Assembly (NCBI RefSeq): GCF_003343245.1
Contig: NZ_CP024901.1
Coordinates: forward strand, 992,001-1,056,000
DNA length: 64,000 nt
Reading direction: 5' to 3'
DNA from: Photorhabdus laumondii subsp. laumondii
Lineage (GTDB): Bacteria > Pseudomonadota > Gammaproteobacteria > Enterobacterales > Enterobacteriaceae
Shown here one piece after another: positions 27,522-40,800 of the stretch (positions within the stretch are counted from its first letter, which is position 1; every line of letters starts with the position of its first letter). Below the pieces are notes generated by a model. It had not been told where the DNA came from. It made no database searches and saw only the letters and a program-made list of their open reading frames with translations. The position numbers were made by a program, and so were the translations under genes.

Positions 27522-28831
27522 TGGAAGTTATCAACGTAATTTACAATCAACATGAAGTTGGTGCGATGAGTTTTGACCCTAGTAAAAACTTGGGCTTATT
27601 TCAGTACGACCCCAGCTTTATCGCTAAAGGGATCGAACTGTCTCCGTTGAAAATGCCTTTGTCAAATAAAATCTACAGTTTTCCAGAACTGGACTACCAC
27701 ACGTTTAAAGGGCTACCTGGATTGATTGCAGACTCATTGCCAGATGATTTTGGCAACGCTGTACTCAATGCATGGGTTGCAGCTCAAGGTAAATCTCCTA
27801 ACGACATTACACCTTTGCAGCGACTTCAATATACTGGGAAAAGGGGGATGGGCGCTCTTGAATACGCACCAGCAACCAAAATGAGAAATCTTACTTCCTC
27901 AAAACAAGTAGAAATAGGTTCATTGGTTTCTATTGCCCAAGAAATTCTTAACTCCCGTGGAAATTTTACTGCTGAGTTGATTAATAATGGTCAGGAAGAT
28001 CGCGAGGCCATGATGTCATTACTTTCCGTGGGTATGAGTGCTGGCGGAGCCAGACCCAAAGCTGTATTAGCCTTTAATGAGGATTTTACTCAGGTTCGCT
28101 CTGGTCAAGTTAAAGTTCCTGACGGTTTTATTCACTATCTTATGAAATTTGATGGTGTCAGTGAGCACAACAAAAATCAGGAAACCTTTGGTGATCCACT
28201 AGGCTTTGGAGCAATGGAATATGTATACCATTTGATGGCAAAAGACTGCGGTATAGACATGATGCCTTGCCGATTACTCCATGAAGGCAATAGGCGTCAC
28301 TTTATCACACAGCGTTTTGATCGTCTGGGGAATAAAAAAATCCATGTCCAAACATTAAATGGACTTGCTCACGTTGACTATAAAAAACCAGGCTCCTTCT
28401 CCTACGCAGAACTTTTCTTTGTTGCTAGGCAGCTAAAACTATCGGCTAAGGCTGCTGAACAGCTACTAAGAAGAATGTGCTTTAATATCATTGCTAGAAA
28501 TCATGATGATCACGCTAAAAACTTCGCGTTTATATTAAAAGGCAAAAAATGGGATTTGGCCCCGGCTTACGATTTAGCCTACAGTTACAAGCCTGACAGT
28601 AGATGGGTTAGCAGTCACTGGATGAGTTTAAATGGTAAAAGAGACAACTTCACTCGGCAAGATTTTTATTCATTGGAGAAACTAAGCCCACTATTCACCA
28701 AAAAAATGGTCAATGGGATTATTGAGGAAACCATAGAAAAAGTCTCTGCTTGGAGTAAGGTAGCCGCTGATTTTGGTGTACCAAAATCGTTGATTGATCT
28801 AGTTGATACAAATTTGAGATTGAATATCTAA
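27515..28831 (+). CDS. hipA: HipA-type serine/threonine kinase toxin
   Basis: 438 residues. Seen are the N-terminal subdomain with GLPGLIADSLPDDFGN, the Gly-rich SVGMSAGGARPK (ATP loop, 171-182), the catalytic loop NHDDHAKN (329-336) and the metal-binding LAPAYDL (348-354). In E. coli HipA phosphorylates glutamyl-tRNA synthetase and causes growth arrest. All motifs are intact, so the module is probably active. It overlaps hipB by 7 bp. Confidence 0.9.
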   Translation: MVMEVINVIYNQHEVGAMSFDPSKNLGLFQYDPSFIAKGIELSPLKMPLSNKIYSFPELDYHTFKGLPGLIADSLPDDFGNAVLNAWVAAQGKSPNDITPLQRLQYTGKRGMGALEYAPATKMRNLTSSKQVEIGSLVSIAQEILNSRGNFTAELINNGQEDREAMMSLLSVGMSAGGARPKAVLAFNEDFTQVRSGQVKVPDGFIHYLMKFDGVSEHNKNQETFGDPLGFGAMEYVYHLMAKDCGIDMMPCRLLHEGNRRHFITQRFDRLGNKKIHVQTLNGLAHVDYKKPGSFSYAELFFVARQLKLSAKAAEQLLRRMCFNIIARNHDDHAKNFAFILKGKKWDLAPAYDLAYSYKPDSRWVSSHWMSLNGKRDNFTRQDFYSLEKLSPLFTKKMVNGIIEETIEKVSAWSKVAADFGVPKSLIDLVDTNLRLNI

Positions 28832-29097
28832 TATTGAAATCCTTATTTTCGAAAACAAGCTATAAATATAGGCAGCTTAGGAGTTGTTATTAAAAAAGCC
28901 CTGCATTACAGGACATTTGTGTGAGAGGGCTTGATGCAGATGGGGATTATGTGCTTGCCGATGCTGATTTATCAGCTTCATCTTGAGCCTGTTTCCGGTT
29001 CTTCGGCCTGACTATTCTTTCGTTCAACTCTTTGGCTGGCGCGGCAGCATGGCGCTCCAACGTGGATGCTATTTTGCAAGAAATTGGACTATTGCAG
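28832..29097. other. intergenic DNA with unidentified coding scraps
   Basis: Short open stretches such as SFNSLAGAAAWRSNVDAIL on the plus strand look like protein remnants, but I cannot name a family. AAGCCCT (about 28893) and AGGGCTT (about 28926) could pair around a long loop. No intact gene is seen. Confidence 0.35.
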
Positions 29098-29301
29098 GCT
29101 TGATCTTTTGTTCTAGAAAATCCTTGGATGCAATTCGTAAGACCTTCTCCTTTCGAATCACTTGGGGCGATTTATATCAACAAGCCCAAAAATATAACAT
29201 TTGAATTTGCATATAATCCATAACTCTATTCCAAAGAAGCTATTGATAGTTTACTCCGATATTATGGGAGATTAATGAATGCCATTATGTCCAGTCAGTA
29301 A
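29098..29301 (+). pseudogene. remnant of an NRPS terminal condensation domain
   Basis: The frame reads FESLGAIYINKPKNITFEFA, YNP-stop-LYSKEAIDSLLRYYGRLM, NAIMSSQ and stop. This aligns with the end of the third NRPS here ([49 protein letters not shown]). One in-frame TAA replaces the Glu codon of the YNPEL motif. It is the tail of a lost NRPS gene lying just upstream of the present cluster. Confidence 0.75.
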
Positions 29302-29623
29302 AAAGAGAATATCAGTTATTTTTGTGATTAATGTTTTTTAGATGCAGATTTATATTAATAGCAGGTAAATAGTTAATTGATAAATAGAATATTCCTATTA
29401 TATTTTTAAATGGTTATTAACTTAGGTGTGATTTTTATATTGCTCATCTATTAAAAAAACCTTCATATTTTCTCACTGTTTTTGATAATAAAATCAAACA
29501 ACTTAGATAATGATTTTCGATGTCCATATGCTAACATGATTAGAAATTCGTTATTTTACAATTACGAGCGTCATAAATAATCACTTATATAAATAATTTG
29601 ATGTTATATTTTCAAGGAAATAT
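29302..29623 (+). promoter_or_regulatory. leader/promoter region of the NRPS operon
   Basis: About 320 bp of AT-rich DNA without coding content precedes the first NRPS gene and ends in a good ribosome site (AAGGA, 8 bp before the ATG). A promoter must lie here, but I cannot pick -35/-10 boxes with confidence. Confidence 0.45.
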
Positions 29624-32600
29624 ATGAAAAATGCAGTGCAAATTGTGAATGAGGCTTTAAATCAAGGAATTACTCTGTTTGTTGCTGATAATCGATTACA
29701 ATACGAAACTAACCGTGATAGTATTCCGACGGAATTATTCAATGAATGGAAAAATTATAAACAAGAGTTGATCGACTTCCTGAGCCAGATCGATGCAGAA
29801 GAAGAAATTCAAACATATCAATTACAGAATATCCAACGTGATGGCAATGCAGAACATTATCCACTCTCATTTGCTCAACAACGCCTGTGGTTTATCGACC
29901 AACTTACCGAAGGTAGTCCTCAATATAATTGTCCCGGATATTTGAGATTACGGGAGCAACTGAATTTCAACGCTTTTAAGGCTGCGGTAAAAACATTGCT
30001 TGAGCGTCATGAGGCGTTACGTACCCATATTAAAGTTATTGATAATGAGCCACGGCAAGTCATAACACATTGCTATGATTTACCCATTACACGACATGAT
30101 TTGACCGCATTCTCTGAAACTGAGCAAGAATCTCAAATCAAAAGATTCAGTAAAGAAGAAGATAACTTGGTTTTTAACCTCAGTACTGATTTGATGTTGC
30201 GTATTCGCCTGATAAAGCTGGCTGAAAATGATTATGTGATTATTTATACCATTCACCATATTGCCTGTGATAGCTGGTCAATAGAGATCTTTGTCAATGA
30301 ACTTATCACCTTATATCGCGCGTATAGTAAAGGAAAAATAGCCCCATTACCGCCACTTAAAATCCAATATACCGATTATGCTCAATGGCAACGAAATTGG
30401 CTGCAAGGCGATATTCTGAAAAAACAACTGGATTATTGGCAAACCCAGTTATCAGGTATTTCTCCACTTCACCGTTTTCCACTGGATAACCCACGACCAG
30501 AGAAACAGAGTTTTGAGGGGCGGCTTAATGAACAACGTATTTCAAAGGATTTGACACAAGAAATAAGAGTATTATGTCACCAACATGAAGTCACATTATT
30601 CATGTTTCTGGAGACAGCCTTTGCCGTATTGTTGAGTCGTTACAGTAATGAAAAAGATATTCTGGTCGGAACACCACTTGCAGGGAGAAGGCACCATGAT
30701 ATTGAGCCTCTGATTGGCTTTTTTGTTAACTCTCTGGTGATCAGAACGGATTTATCCGGCCAGCCCACTTTCAGTGAATTATTAAAGCAGAACAGTCGCA
30801 CTATTCTGGATGCTTATGCACATCAAGATCTGCCATTTCAAATGCTGGTAGAAAAAATGAGTCCGGGACGAAACTTAAATTATAACCCGATATTCCAAAT
30901 CGCTTTTACTCTGGAGAATACTCAGTGTGATACGGTACTGGCGCAGGATAATAATATTGAGTTTGAAGAACGTCTGCTTTTGAAAGTCCGATTTGATTTG
31001 GAAATTCATATTTATGAAGAAGAGGAGGGGGGATTATCCCTGTTATGGGTTTATGACAGCAGCTTGTTCAACAATATGACTATTGAAAGATTACTCGCCA
31101 ATTATGAAACCTTGCTTGCTAATATTGTTAGTGTCATGAAGCCATGCATTGGTTCCGATCTGATATACAAGGAACCCTCTGTCCATGATATTCCTCTGTT
31201 AGCAGAAGCTGAAATACAGACTTTATTACATGAATGGAATGGCCCGCAGGATCATATCCAGCATGGCGGCTGTTTTCATGAACTATTTGAGCAACAAGCT
31301 GCGCGGTATCCTGAAAAAATAGCCGTTATTTTTGACGGCAATTCATTAAGTTATCAGGAACTAAATAAACAAGCTAACCAACTTGCTCACTACTTGATAG
31401 AACAAAAGATCAAACCAGAAACATTGGTCGCGCTCTGTATTCCTCGTTCAATACGCGCTGTAGTCGCGCTACTGGGGATTATTAAAGCCGGCGGAGCTTA
31501 TTTGCCGTTAGATCCCAGCTATCCGAAATCCCGTCTTCAATATATGTTAGAACACAGCGAAGCTGAGTTCATTCTGACCGAAACAAATCTGATAGAAAAA
31601 CTCCCAATCAGCCAACAGAAAGTCATCTGTTTGGATACTGAGACAATACAATCACAATTGCAGCACATGCCTGCGGACAATATCGCTGAACGCCCATTCC
31701 CACTAACGGAAAATAATCTGGCTTACGTTATTTATACCTCTGGTTCTACGGGTAAACCGAAAGGAGTTATGTTGGAACATAAGGGGTGGGTAAATCTGGC
31801 ACTTTCGCAGGCGGGTTTATTTGGTGTTGATTCATATAGCCGGGGATTGCAGTTCGCTTCCTGGAGCTTTGATGCCATGATCTTAGAAATATCGATGACA
31901 CTGGCGTATGGAGCTGCACTTTATTTAATTTCAGAAACTCAACAGCATAGCCCTGAATATTTGGATGAGTTAGTTGATAAACATCAGATTACCCATGCTG
32001 TATTACCACCCGCTTTGCTGCCTTACCTAGACTTTAACAAATGGCGTTCCGTTTCAACCTTACTTTTAGCAGGGGAAGCGGTACCACCACAGATCGCCGT
32101 TCGTTGGTCACAGGGCAGAAAACTGTTCAACGTCTATGGCCCGACAGAGTGTACTGCTATTGTGACTTCGGGCTTATTAACGGATGACAAAATTACGATT
32201 GGGAAACCATTGCCTAATACCGTTATCCGTATTCTTGATCCATCAGGCAATTTAGTTCCTGTTGGTGTTGCCGGGGAATTATGTATTGGCGGCATCCAAC
32301 TGGCACGCGGGTATTTGAATTCTCCTGAAACAAACGCAACGAAATTTATGACTGATTTGACGGGCAAATCCCAATCCCAACGTTTATACCGAACGGGAGA
32401 TTTAGCCCGTTGGTTGCCTGATGGTAGTGTGGAATTTATTGACCGGATTGACTCTCAAGTCAAGATTAGAGGATTCAGGATTGAGTTGGGAGAAATCGAA
32501 ACTGTACTGGTCGGGCATGATGCTTTAAGCAGTGCTGCGGTTATGACTTATGGGAACGATAAAAGATTGATTGCCTATGTTTGTCCAACCAAAGATTGGC

Positions 32601-33130
32601 TGGATAAAAAAGGGCTAAAATTTAATACCGACAACGTTTCTCAATCCTCCGATATTAAAGCTGAACTTTCTGAGCTACTTGAATCAGCACTGAAAAAACA
32701 ATTACCAGAATACATGGTGCCAAGCCTTTATATTCCGCTAGAGCGAATGCCACTCACGTTAAATAACAAAGTGGGCAAAAAAGCGTTGCCTATTCCAAAT
32801 GAAAATGATTTCCGCCAACAAGGTTATGTCGCGCCAAGAAATGAAGTAGAGAGAAAAATCAGTCAGTTATGGCAAGAAGTGTTGGGCGTTAGTCAAGTCG
32901 GCATTTATGACAACTTTTTTGTGCTGGGTGGTCACTCTCTTCAGGCAACCCGCCTTATCAGCTTAATACGCAATGATCTAAACATTGAAATACTGTTGAG
33001 CAGTGTCTTTGAGCATCCAACACTGGAGCGATTAGCACGAATCGCCACGATTCATCAGGTTAAAGAAAAAAGAAAGCATTTCCAGGCTGGACAAGAGACA
33101 ACACAGAAACTATTGGAAGGTGATATATGA
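29624..33130 (+). CDS. NRPS, module 1 (docking-C-A-T)
   Basis: 1168 residues. An N-terminal TubC-type docking domain (1-60) precedes a condensation domain (about 78-510) whose HHxxxDG motif reads HHIACDS (211-217, Gly changed to Ser). The adenylation domain (about 550-1060) has [24 protein letters not shown] and NNKV with Lys1049. The carrier domain has LGGHSL (Ser1105). The C-terminus [18 protein letters not shown] matches that of the next enzyme and is probably a docking tail. By-eye specificity residues against GrsA are D-A-L-A-L-A-V-A-I-K. It has no methyltransferase, but a stub suggests one was deleted. Resembles rhabdopeptide/xenortide synthetases. Confidence 0.92.
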   Translation: MKNAVQIVNEALNQGITLFVADNRLQYETNRDSIPTELFNEWKNYKQELIDFLSQIDAEEEIQTYQLQNIQRDGNAEHYPLSFAQQRLWFIDQLTEGSPQYNCPGYLRLREQLNFNAFKAAVKTLLERHEALRTHIKVIDNEPRQVITHCYDLPITRHDLTAFSETEQESQIKRFSKEEDNLVFNLSTDLMLRIRLIKLAENDYVIIYTIHHIACDSWSIEIFVNELITLYRAYSKGKIAPLPPLKIQYTDYAQWQRNWLQGDILKKQLDYWQTQLSGISPLHRFPLDNPRPEKQSFEGRLNEQRISKDLTQEIRVLCHQHEVTLFMFLETAFAVLLSRYSNEKDILVGTPLAGRRHHDIEPLIGFFVNSLVIRTDLSGQPTFSELLKQNSRTILDAYAHQDLPFQMLVEKMSPGRNLNYNPIFQIAFTLENTQCDTVLAQDNNIEFEERLLLKVRFDLEIHIYEEEEGGLSLLWVYDSSLFNNMTIERLLANYETLLANIVSVMKPCIGSDLIYKEPSVHDIPLLAEAEIQTLLHEWNGPQDHIQHGGCFHELFEQQAARYPEKIAVIFDGNSLSYQELNKQANQLAHYLIEQKIKPETLVALCIPRSIRAVVALLGIIKAGGAYLPLDPSYPKSRLQYMLEHSEAEFILTETNLIEKLPISQQKVICLDTETIQSQLQHMPADNIAERPFPLTENNLAYVIYTSGSTGKPKGVMLEHKGWVNLALSQAGLFGVDSYSRGLQFASWSFDAMILEISMTLAYGAALYLISETQQHSPEYLDELVDKHQITHAVLPPALLPYLDFNKWRSVSTLLLAGEAVPPQIAVRWSQGRKLFNVYGPTECTAIVTSGLLTDDKITIGKPLPNTVIRILDPSGNLVPVGVAGELCIGGIQLARGYLNSPETNATKFMTDLTGKSQSQRLYRTGDLARWLPDGSVEFIDRIDSQVKIRGFRIELGEIETVLVGHDALSSAAVMTYGNDKRLIAYVCPTKDWLDKKGLKFNTDNVSQSSDIKAELSELLESALKKQLPEYMVPSLYIPLERMPLTLNNKVGKKALPIPNENDFRQQGYVAPRNEVERKISQLWQEVLGVSQVGIYDNFFVLGGHSLQATRLISLIRNDLNIEILLSSVFEHPTLERLARIATIHQVKEKRKHFQAGQETTQKLLEGDI

Positions 33131-36100
33131 AAAATGCGGCACAAATTATCAATGAAGCTTTAAATCAAGGAATTACTCTGTTTGTTATTGATAACAAACT
33201 GAAATATAAAACCAGCCGAGACAGCATTCCTTCGGAACTGCTTAATGAATGGAAACAATATAAACAAGAATTGATTGATTTCCTGAAGCAAATCGATTCA
33301 GAAGAGGATTCGGACACTCACCGACTGCAAGGTATTCCGCGTTATGATCGTGCGGAACATTACCCACTTTCATTTGCTCAACAGCGTTTGTGGTTAATCG
33401 ATCAACTCACCGAAGGCAGTCCGCAATATAACTGCACAGGTGATTTCAGGTTGAGAGAGTCGCTCAATCTCAACGCTTTTGAGGCGGCTATAGCAACATT
33501 ACTTGAACGTCATGAATCGCTGCGTACTTATTTCAAAATTATTGATAATGAGCCCCGGCAGGTTATCGCGACTGCTTATGATTTGCCGATTACCATACAT
33601 GATCTGTCCACACTTGCAGAATTTGAGCAGCAACAACAGGTTAAACAACTCGGTGAGCAAGAGTGGAAACAAGCTGTTAATCTCAGCACTGACCTGATGC
33701 TGCGTATTCGGTTGCTAAAATTAGCAGATGATGATTATTTCATTCTCTATACGATTCATCATATCGCTTGTGATGGCTGGTCGCTGGCAATCTTTATCAG
33801 TGAGCTGCTGACATTATATCGTGCTTATTGCCAAGGCGAGGGTAATCCTCTGCCACCATTACCCGTTCAATATACTGATTATTCACAATGGCAACGGGAT
33901 TGGCTGCAAGGGGATATTCTGGAAAAACAACTGGATTACTGGCAAAACCAATTATCAGCTATTTCTCCTCTTCACCGTTTTCCATTGGATAATCCTCGAC
34001 CAGAAAAACAAAATTTTGAAGGGAATGTTCATCCACAACGTATTTCAAAAGCGTTGACCCAAGAAATACGAGCACTGTGCGCCAAACATGAAGTGACGTT
34101 ATTTATGTTTCTGGAAACGGCTTTTGCTGTGTTGTTGAGTCGTTACAGTAGTGAAAAGGATATTCTGGTTGGCATGCCGCTTGCCGGACGAAGACACCGT
34201 GACACTGAGCCTTTGATTGGATTTTTCGTCAATTCACTGGTGATCAGAACGGATTTATCCGGTCAGCCGACATTCAGTGAGTTATTAAAACAAAATAGTC
34301 GTACGATCCTGGATGCTTATGCACATCAAGACCTGCCTTTTGAGATGCTGGTGGAGAAAATCAGCCCAGAACGGAATTTAAATTATAATCCTATTTTCCA
34401 GATCATGTTTGCAGTACAGAATAATCAACGGGATACAACGCTGGAGCAGGATAGCATCGTGACATCTAAAGAACGTTCTCTGCTGACCACCCGATTTGAT
34501 TTGGAAGTTCATATCTATGAAGAAGACGAAGGTGAGTTATCCATTGGATGGATCTCTGACACCAGCCTGTTCAGAAATGCGACCATTAACAGATTAATCG
34601 CCAATTACGAAATTTTGCTGACTAATATTGTTGATGTGATGAAGCATCATGCGGGTATCAGCGAGCCGTCCGTTCATGACCTTCCATTATTGGCGGATGC
34701 TGAACGGAATACCTTACTGCATGAATGGAGTGGGCCACAAATTCCTTATCCGACCGGGAAATGTTTCCATGAACTCTTCGAAGATCAGGTATCACAACAC
34801 CCTGAAAAAAATGCACTGATTTTGGGCGATGACACCCTGAGTTATCAGTCATTAAATGAACAAGCTAACCAATTGGCTCACTATCTGCTCGAACAGGGGA
34901 TCATACCGGGCACGTTGGTTGCATTTTGCATACCAAGGTCATTGCAAGCTGTTGTGGCATTATTGGGTATTCTTAAAGCAGGTGGCGCTTATGTACCGTT
35001 AGACCCCAGTTATCCGAAAGCCCGCCTTCAATATATGTTGGATCACAGTGAAGTCGAATTCATCCTGACCGAAACTCACCTGGTTGAAAAACTGCCAATC
35101 AGCCAGCAGAAAGTGATTTGTTTGGATACAGAGACGGTACAGTCTCAGCTACAACATATGCCTACAGATAATATTACTGAGCGTCCACTTCCGCTCACGG
35201 AAAATCATCTAGCTTATGTGATTTATACTTCCGGTTCTACCGGTAAACCGAAAGGGGTGATGCTGGAACATAGAGGGTGGGTTAATCTGGCATTCTCGCA
35301 AGCAGATTTATTTGGCATTGACTCACATTGCCGGGGGTTGCAGTTTGCCTCCTGGAGTTTTGATGCCATGATTTTAGAGATGTCGATGACATTGGCCTAT
35401 GGCGCAACACTCTATTTGATTTCCGAAACCCAACGGCGTTCCCCTGAACTGTTGGATGAAGTGGTTGAAAAACATCAGATAACCCATGCGGTACTACCAC
35501 CGGCACTGCTTCCTCATCTGAATTTTAATAAATGGCGTTCTGTCTCAACTTTGCTTTTGGCGGGTGAAGCAGTACCACCACAGATTGCTGTTCGTTGGTC
35601 ACAGAATAGAAAACTGTTTAACGTATATGGCCCGACAGAATGTACATCCATTGTCACCACAGCTTTACTCACTGACGAGAAGATTACGATTGGAAAACCG
35701 TTGCCTAACGTTGTGATGCGTATTCTTGATCCGGAAGGTAATTTGGCTCCGATGGGCGTTATCGGGGAACTGTATATTGGCGGTATTCAGTTAGCACGTG
35801 GTTACCGAAACGCACCGGAAATCACAGCAAGGCAGTTTATCCGTGATCCATTCAGCCCACACTCAACGGATGGCGGGGAAAACAGGCTTTATCGAACGGG
35901 CGATTTAGTGCGTTGGACACCGAATGGTCAATTGGAATTTATCGGCCGTGTTGACTCTCAGGTTAAGATCCGTAGTCACCGCATAGAGTTGGGTGAAATC
36001 GAGACAGTTTTGTCCGGGCATGATGCTTTAAGTAGTGCTGTTGTGGTCGCTTATGGTCAAGATGAAGATAAAAAACTCATTGCGTATGTCTGCCCAAGTA

Positions 36101-37860
36101 CAGAGTGGTTAGGTGAGAAAGCGGTTGAATTTAACGCAAGCAGCGTTGAGAACTGGACAGAAATTTTTGATGATCAGTACCGTCAAACCACAACGAAACC
36201 TACAACGAAACCTACAACGAATAGTACTCAAAAAGAGAGCACTCAGAAAGGTGATGTAGTTGCATCAGACAGTGATTTCGGCGGCTGGATGAACAGCTAT
36301 ACTGAACAGCCGATTGCCCTTGAGCAAATGGAGGAATGGTTAACAGGAATCATGCACAGGATTAAAGCCCTGCATCCTCATCGCTTACTGGAAATTGGTT
36401 GTGGTACCGGATTATTGTTGTATCGCTATGCTGAACAGTGCGAATCAGTGGTGGCGACCGATATTTCGGCTGAGGTTTTAAATCGGCATCAACATATTCT
36501 GCAACAACGTGGCTGGTCACATGTGCAGCTCAGAAGAGGCGATGCGCTCAACTTAGGAACATTGAGCGCTGATGAATTTGATACTGTCGTGATTAACTCG
36601 GTTATCCAATATTTCCCCAATGTTCAATATCTGGAAAAAGTACTTGAACAGTTAATACCGGCGGTGGAAGCGGGTGGGAAAATTTTGCTGGGAGATATCC
36701 GCAATTTAGATCTATTAACCGCCCATGCTACAGCAATAGAGCAAAGTCATCTTAACGGGCAGCGTATTCAGGTAGGGACGCTGGCGAACCGTGTTCAGCG
36801 GCGTTTACAACAAGAACCCGAGTTTTTACTCAGTCCAACTTATTTTGCCCAATTACCGGAGCGTTACCCCGAAATTGGTCGGGTTGATATTCTGGTTAAA
36901 CGTGGCATCGGCGACAATGAAATGTTGCGTTATCGTTACGATGTCATATTGCACAAAAGAGGTGAAAAGACCAAATCTTGTAATGAATTGTTTTCAAATT
37001 GGCATCATTTCGATTCTTTTGACAGTCTGCGTAATTTGTTACAGATGGGCACCGAGGATATATTGGGTGTTTCAGGTATCCCCAACGCCAGAATTAAAGA
37101 TGACCTCACTTTGGCAGAAGGGCTGCGTCACTGGTCAGCCAATCAGATGATAACGCCACCCGCAAATGTTGGCAGTTTCTCCCCACAGGCATTACAACAG
37201 GTTCAGGAATTCGAATCCTTATTGCAATACGCTGAACAATGTGGTTATCAATGCGGCATTACATGGTCACAACAGCAACCTGATTTGCTGGATGTGATTT
37301 TTAGTCGTGGAGAGTTACCGCCGGTACAAGCACGTGCTGACTATAATCAAACCCATTTAGCTAATTATCCGCAAATTTCGGCCATCAGTGGGGAACTGTC
37401 AGAATTACTCGAATCCGCACTGAAACAGCAACTGCCAGAATATATGGTGCCAAGTCTCTATATTCCACTGGAACGAATGCCACTCACATTAAATAACAAA
37501 GTGGATAAAAAAGCGTTACCGATCCCAAATGAAGATGATTTACGCCGACAAAACTATGTGGCACCAAGAAATGAAATAGAAATTAAGATTGGTCAGTTAT
37601 GGAAGCGGTTATTGAATGTCAGCCAAGTAGGCATCTATGACAATTTCTTCACATTGGGTGGACATTCACTTCAAGCGACCCGCCTTATTAGTTCAATACG
37701 TAACGAATTAGAAATAGAAGTTCCGTTGAGAAGTGTTTTTGAACACCCGACACTTGAGCAGTTATCACAGGTGGTCACTATTCATCTTATCAAAGAAAAA
37801 AGAAAACATTTCCAGGCTGGGAAAGAAACAACGCAAGAACTATTGAAAGGTGATATATGA
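33127..37860 (+). CDS. NRPS, module 2 (docking-C-A-MT-T)
   Basis: 1577 residues, overlapping module 1 by ATGA. Docking domain (1-60), condensation domain with HHIACDG (211-217), adenylation domain with [11 protein letters not shown] and NVYGPTE, and an N-methyltransferase (about 1005-1410) inserted between adenylation motifs A8 and A10, with SAM motif LEIGCGTG (1088-1095). Carrier Ser is about 1514. It ends with the same docking-like tail as module 1 ([11 protein letters not shown]). The code by eye is D-A-L-A-L-A-V-S-I-K. It should load and N-methylate a hydrophobic residue. A Thr/Lys-rich linker encoded by short repeats (36187-36222) precedes the methyltransferase. Confidence 0.93.
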   Translation: MKNAAQIINEALNQGITLFVIDNKLKYKTSRDSIPSELLNEWKQYKQELIDFLKQIDSEEDSDTHRLQGIPRYDRAEHYPLSFAQQRLWLIDQLTEGSPQYNCTGDFRLRESLNLNAFEAAIATLLERHESLRTYFKIIDNEPRQVIATAYDLPITIHDLSTLAEFEQQQQVKQLGEQEWKQAVNLSTDLMLRIRLLKLADDDYFILYTIHHIACDGWSLAIFISELLTLYRAYCQGEGNPLPPLPVQYTDYSQWQRDWLQGDILEKQLDYWQNQLSAISPLHRFPLDNPRPEKQNFEGNVHPQRISKALTQEIRALCAKHEVTLFMFLETAFAVLLSRYSSEKDILVGMPLAGRRHRDTEPLIGFFVNSLVIRTDLSGQPTFSELLKQNSRTILDAYAHQDLPFEMLVEKISPERNLNYNPIFQIMFAVQNNQRDTTLEQDSIVTSKERSLLTTRFDLEVHIYEEDEGELSIGWISDTSLFRNATINRLIANYEILLTNIVDVMKHHAGISEPSVHDLPLLADAERNTLLHEWSGPQIPYPTGKCFHELFEDQVSQHPEKNALILGDDTLSYQSLNEQANQLAHYLLEQGIIPGTLVAFCIPRSLQAVVALLGILKAGGAYVPLDPSYPKARLQYMLDHSEVEFILTETHLVEKLPISQQKVICLDTETVQSQLQHMPTDNITERPLPLTENHLAYVIYTSGSTGKPKGVMLEHRGWVNLAFSQADLFGIDSHCRGLQFASWSFDAMILEMSMTLAYGATLYLISETQRRSPELLDEVVEKHQITHAVLPPALLPHLNFNKWRSVSTLLLAGEAVPPQIAVRWSQNRKLFNVYGPTECTSIVTTALLTDEKITIGKPLPNVVMRILDPEGNLAPMGVIGELYIGGIQLARGYRNAPEITARQFIRDPFSPHSTDGGENRLYRTGDLVRWTPNGQLEFIGRVDSQVKIRSHRIELGEIETVLSGHDALSSAVVVAYGQDEDKKLIAYVCPSTEWLGEKAVEFNASSVENWTEIFDDQYRQTTTKPTTKPTTNSTQKESTQKGDVVASDSDFGGWMNSYTEQPIALEQMEEWLTGIMHRIKALHPHRLLEIGCGTGLLLYRYAEQCESVVATDISAEVLNRHQHILQQRGWSHVQLRRGDALNLGTLSADEFDTVVINSVIQYFPNVQYLEKVLEQLIPAVEAGGKILLGDIRNLDLLTAHATAIEQSHLNGQRIQVGTLANRVQRRLQQEPEFLLSPTYFAQLPERYPEIGRVDILVKRGIGDNEMLRYRYDVILHKRGEKTKSCNELFSNWHHFDSFDSLRNLLQMGTEDILGVSGIPNARIKDDLTLAEGLRHWSANQMITPPANVGSFSPQALQQVQEFESLLQYAEQCGYQCGITWSQQQPDLLDVIFSRGELPPVQARADYNQTHLANYPQISAISGELSELLESALKQQLPEYMVPSLYIPLERMPLTLNNKVDKKALPIPNEDDLRRQNYVAPRNEIEIKIGQLWKRLLNVSQVGIYDNFFTLGGHSLQATRLISSIRNELEIEVPLRSVFEHPTLEQLSQVVTIHLIKEKRKHFQAGKETTQELLKGDI

Positions 37861-40800
37861 GAAATGCCGCGCGAATTATCAATGAATCTTTAGAGCAGGG
37901 AATTACTCTGTTCGTTACTGATAATCGTTTGCAATACGAGACTCGCCGCAGCAGTATTCCACCCGAGTTGCTCAGTGAATGGAAACAGCATAAACAGGAG
38001 TTGATTGATTTTCTGAACCAGCTTGATGCAGAAGAGCAAACTCAAACGCATCACTTTTTGCAAGATATTCAGCGTGATGGTAAAGCAGAACATTATCCGC
38101 TTTCATTTGCCCAACAACGACTATGGTTTATTGATCAACTGGATGGAGGTAGTCGCCAATATAACTGTATGGGGGATTTCAGGCTGCGGGAATCCATTAA
38201 CATAGAGGCGTTTGAGGCAGCCGTTAAGGCATTACTTGAACGCCATGAAGTCCTGCGTACCCATTTTAAAATCATCAATAATGAACCGCGGCAATTTATT
38301 GCCGCGGATTATGATTTACCGATTACAGATCATGATTTATCTGCGTTGTCTGAAACTGAGAAAAACGATCAGGTAAAACAAATTAGTAAGGAAGAAGAAA
38401 ATCTAATTTTCAACCTGAATACCGATTTGATGCTGCGCGTCCGGTTAATAAAATTGGCAGAAGATGATTATCTTATTATTTATACGATACATCATATCGC
38501 CTTCGATGGCTGGTCGATGGCAATATTTCTCCATGAATTTTTCACATTATACAAAGCTTATTGTCAGGGTAAGGCAAATCCGCTACCGCCGCTGAGAATT
38601 CAATATGCCGATTATGCCCAGTGGCAACAGAGTTGGTTGCAAGGTGATGTGCTGAAAAAACAACTGACATACTGGCAGAATCAGTTAGCTGGAATTTCAC
38701 CCGTCCACCGTGTGCCGCTGGATAATCCACGTCCGGAAAAACAAAATATTGAAGGACGGCTTCATCTACAGCGTATTTCAGCACATCTTACCCAAGCAAT
38801 TAGAGCATTATGCACCAAACATAACGTTACACTATTTATGTTCCTGGAAACGGCTTTTACCGTATTACTGAGCCGCTATAGCAATGAAAAAGATATTCTG
38901 GTTGGAACAGCTATTGCCGGCAGACAACATCCTGATATTGAACCTCTGATCGGTTTTTTTGTTAATTCATTGGTTATTAGAACAGATTTATCCGGTCAGC
39001 CGACGTTCAGTGAATTATTAAAACAGAACAGCCGTACCATCCTAGATGCTTATGAACATCAAGCTTTGCCGTTTGAGATGTTGGTGGAAAAGCTCAGCCC
39101 GGAACGAAGCTTAAATTATAATCCGGTATTTCAGATCATGTTTGCAGTACAGAATAACCAACGTGACGCAATACTGGGACAGGATGATATTATTGAACTC
39201 GGGGATAATTTACTCAGAACAACTCGGTTTGATTTGGAAATCCATGTTTTTGAAGAAGAACAGACAGACGAATTATCTATAGTATGGATTTCAAATACCA
39301 GTCTGTTCGATAGTAATACCATTGAAAGATTTATCGCCAATTACGCAACCTTGCTTTCTGGCATTGTTGAGGTAATGACAGATGACTCAGTCAATAAAGA
39401 GCCCTCCATTCATGAACTCCCATTATTGTCAGAAGCTGAAAAGCATATTTTACTGCATGAATTAAATGGGCCGCAGAACCATTATCCACAAGGGCGTTGC
39501 TTCCATGAGCTGTTTGAAGAACAGGTGGCACTGAATCCTGAAAAAACCGCGCTGGTTTTTGGTGAGGAAACCTTAAGTTATCAGGCGGTTAATGTTCAGG
39601 CCAATCAATTGGCGCATTACCTGATTGAGCAAGGTATCCAGCCAGATACCTTGGTTGCAATTTGCCTTCCCCGGTCGTTGCAAACAGTGATTGCACTGCT
39701 GGGCATCCTCAAAGCGGGTGGTGCTTATGTGCCTTTGGATGCCAGTTATCCGCAAGCACGCCTGCAATACATGCTGGAGCACAGCGGGGCTGAAGTTATC
39801 CTGACCGAAACACCGCTGGTTGATAAATTGCCTATCAGTCAGCAACGCGTTATCTGTCTGGATGCTGAAACGGTACATTTATATGTACAAAACCTGCCTA
39901 CCGGCAATATCGTTCATCGTCCGGTGCCCCTGACAGAAAATCATCTGGCCTATGTCATTTATACCTCTGGCTCTACCGGCCGACCAAAAGGCGCGATGTT
40001 GGAGCACAAGGGGTGGGTGAATCTGGCGCAGGCACAAGCCGCGTTATTTGGTGCGGATGCTGATATTCGCGGGTTGCAGTTTGCTTCCTGGAGCTTCGAC
40101 GCCGCAGTGTTGGAAATGGCAATGACCTTGGCCTATGGCGCTACATTGTATTTGATTGCAGAAACACATCGCCGCTCGCCTGAATGGTTGGATGAGATGG
40201 TTGAAAAGTACCACATTAGCCATGCCGTACTCCCGCCAGCGCTGTTGCCTCATTTGGATTTCAACAAGTGGCGCACAGTTTCAACCTTGTTGCTGGCAGG
40301 GGAAGCCGTGGCACCGCATATCGCCGCGCAGTGGTCGCAGGGCAGAAAGCTGTTTAACGTTTATGGCCCAACAGAGTGTACTTCGATTGTGACCTCTGCC
40401 TTATTAACAGCAAATAAGCGAGTGACGATTGGAAAACCGTTGCCGAATACCGTGATGCGAATCCTGAATGCCGACGGTAATCTGCTGCCTCTTGGCGCTG
40501 TCGGGGAACTGCATATTGGTGGCATGCAACTGGCGCGTGGCTACCGTAATGCACCGGATATCACGGAAAAACAGTTTATCCGAGATCCTTTCAGTACCAA
40601 CCCGGCAGACCGACTTTACTGTACCGGTGATTTAGTACGCTGGACGCTGGAAGGTGAGTTGGAATTCATTGGCCGCCGGGATTCGCAGATCAAAATTCGC
40701 AGCCATCGCATTGAATTGGGGGAAATCGAGTCGGTGCTGGCGGGGCAGGAGATTTTAAGTAATGCTGCCGTGATCGTTGATGGTCATAACAGTGAAGAGA

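Noticed and set aside
28983..29204. A 73-residue open frame before the NRPS operon
   Set aside because: It runs in a different frame across the condensation-domain fossil and has no ribosome site or recognisable content.
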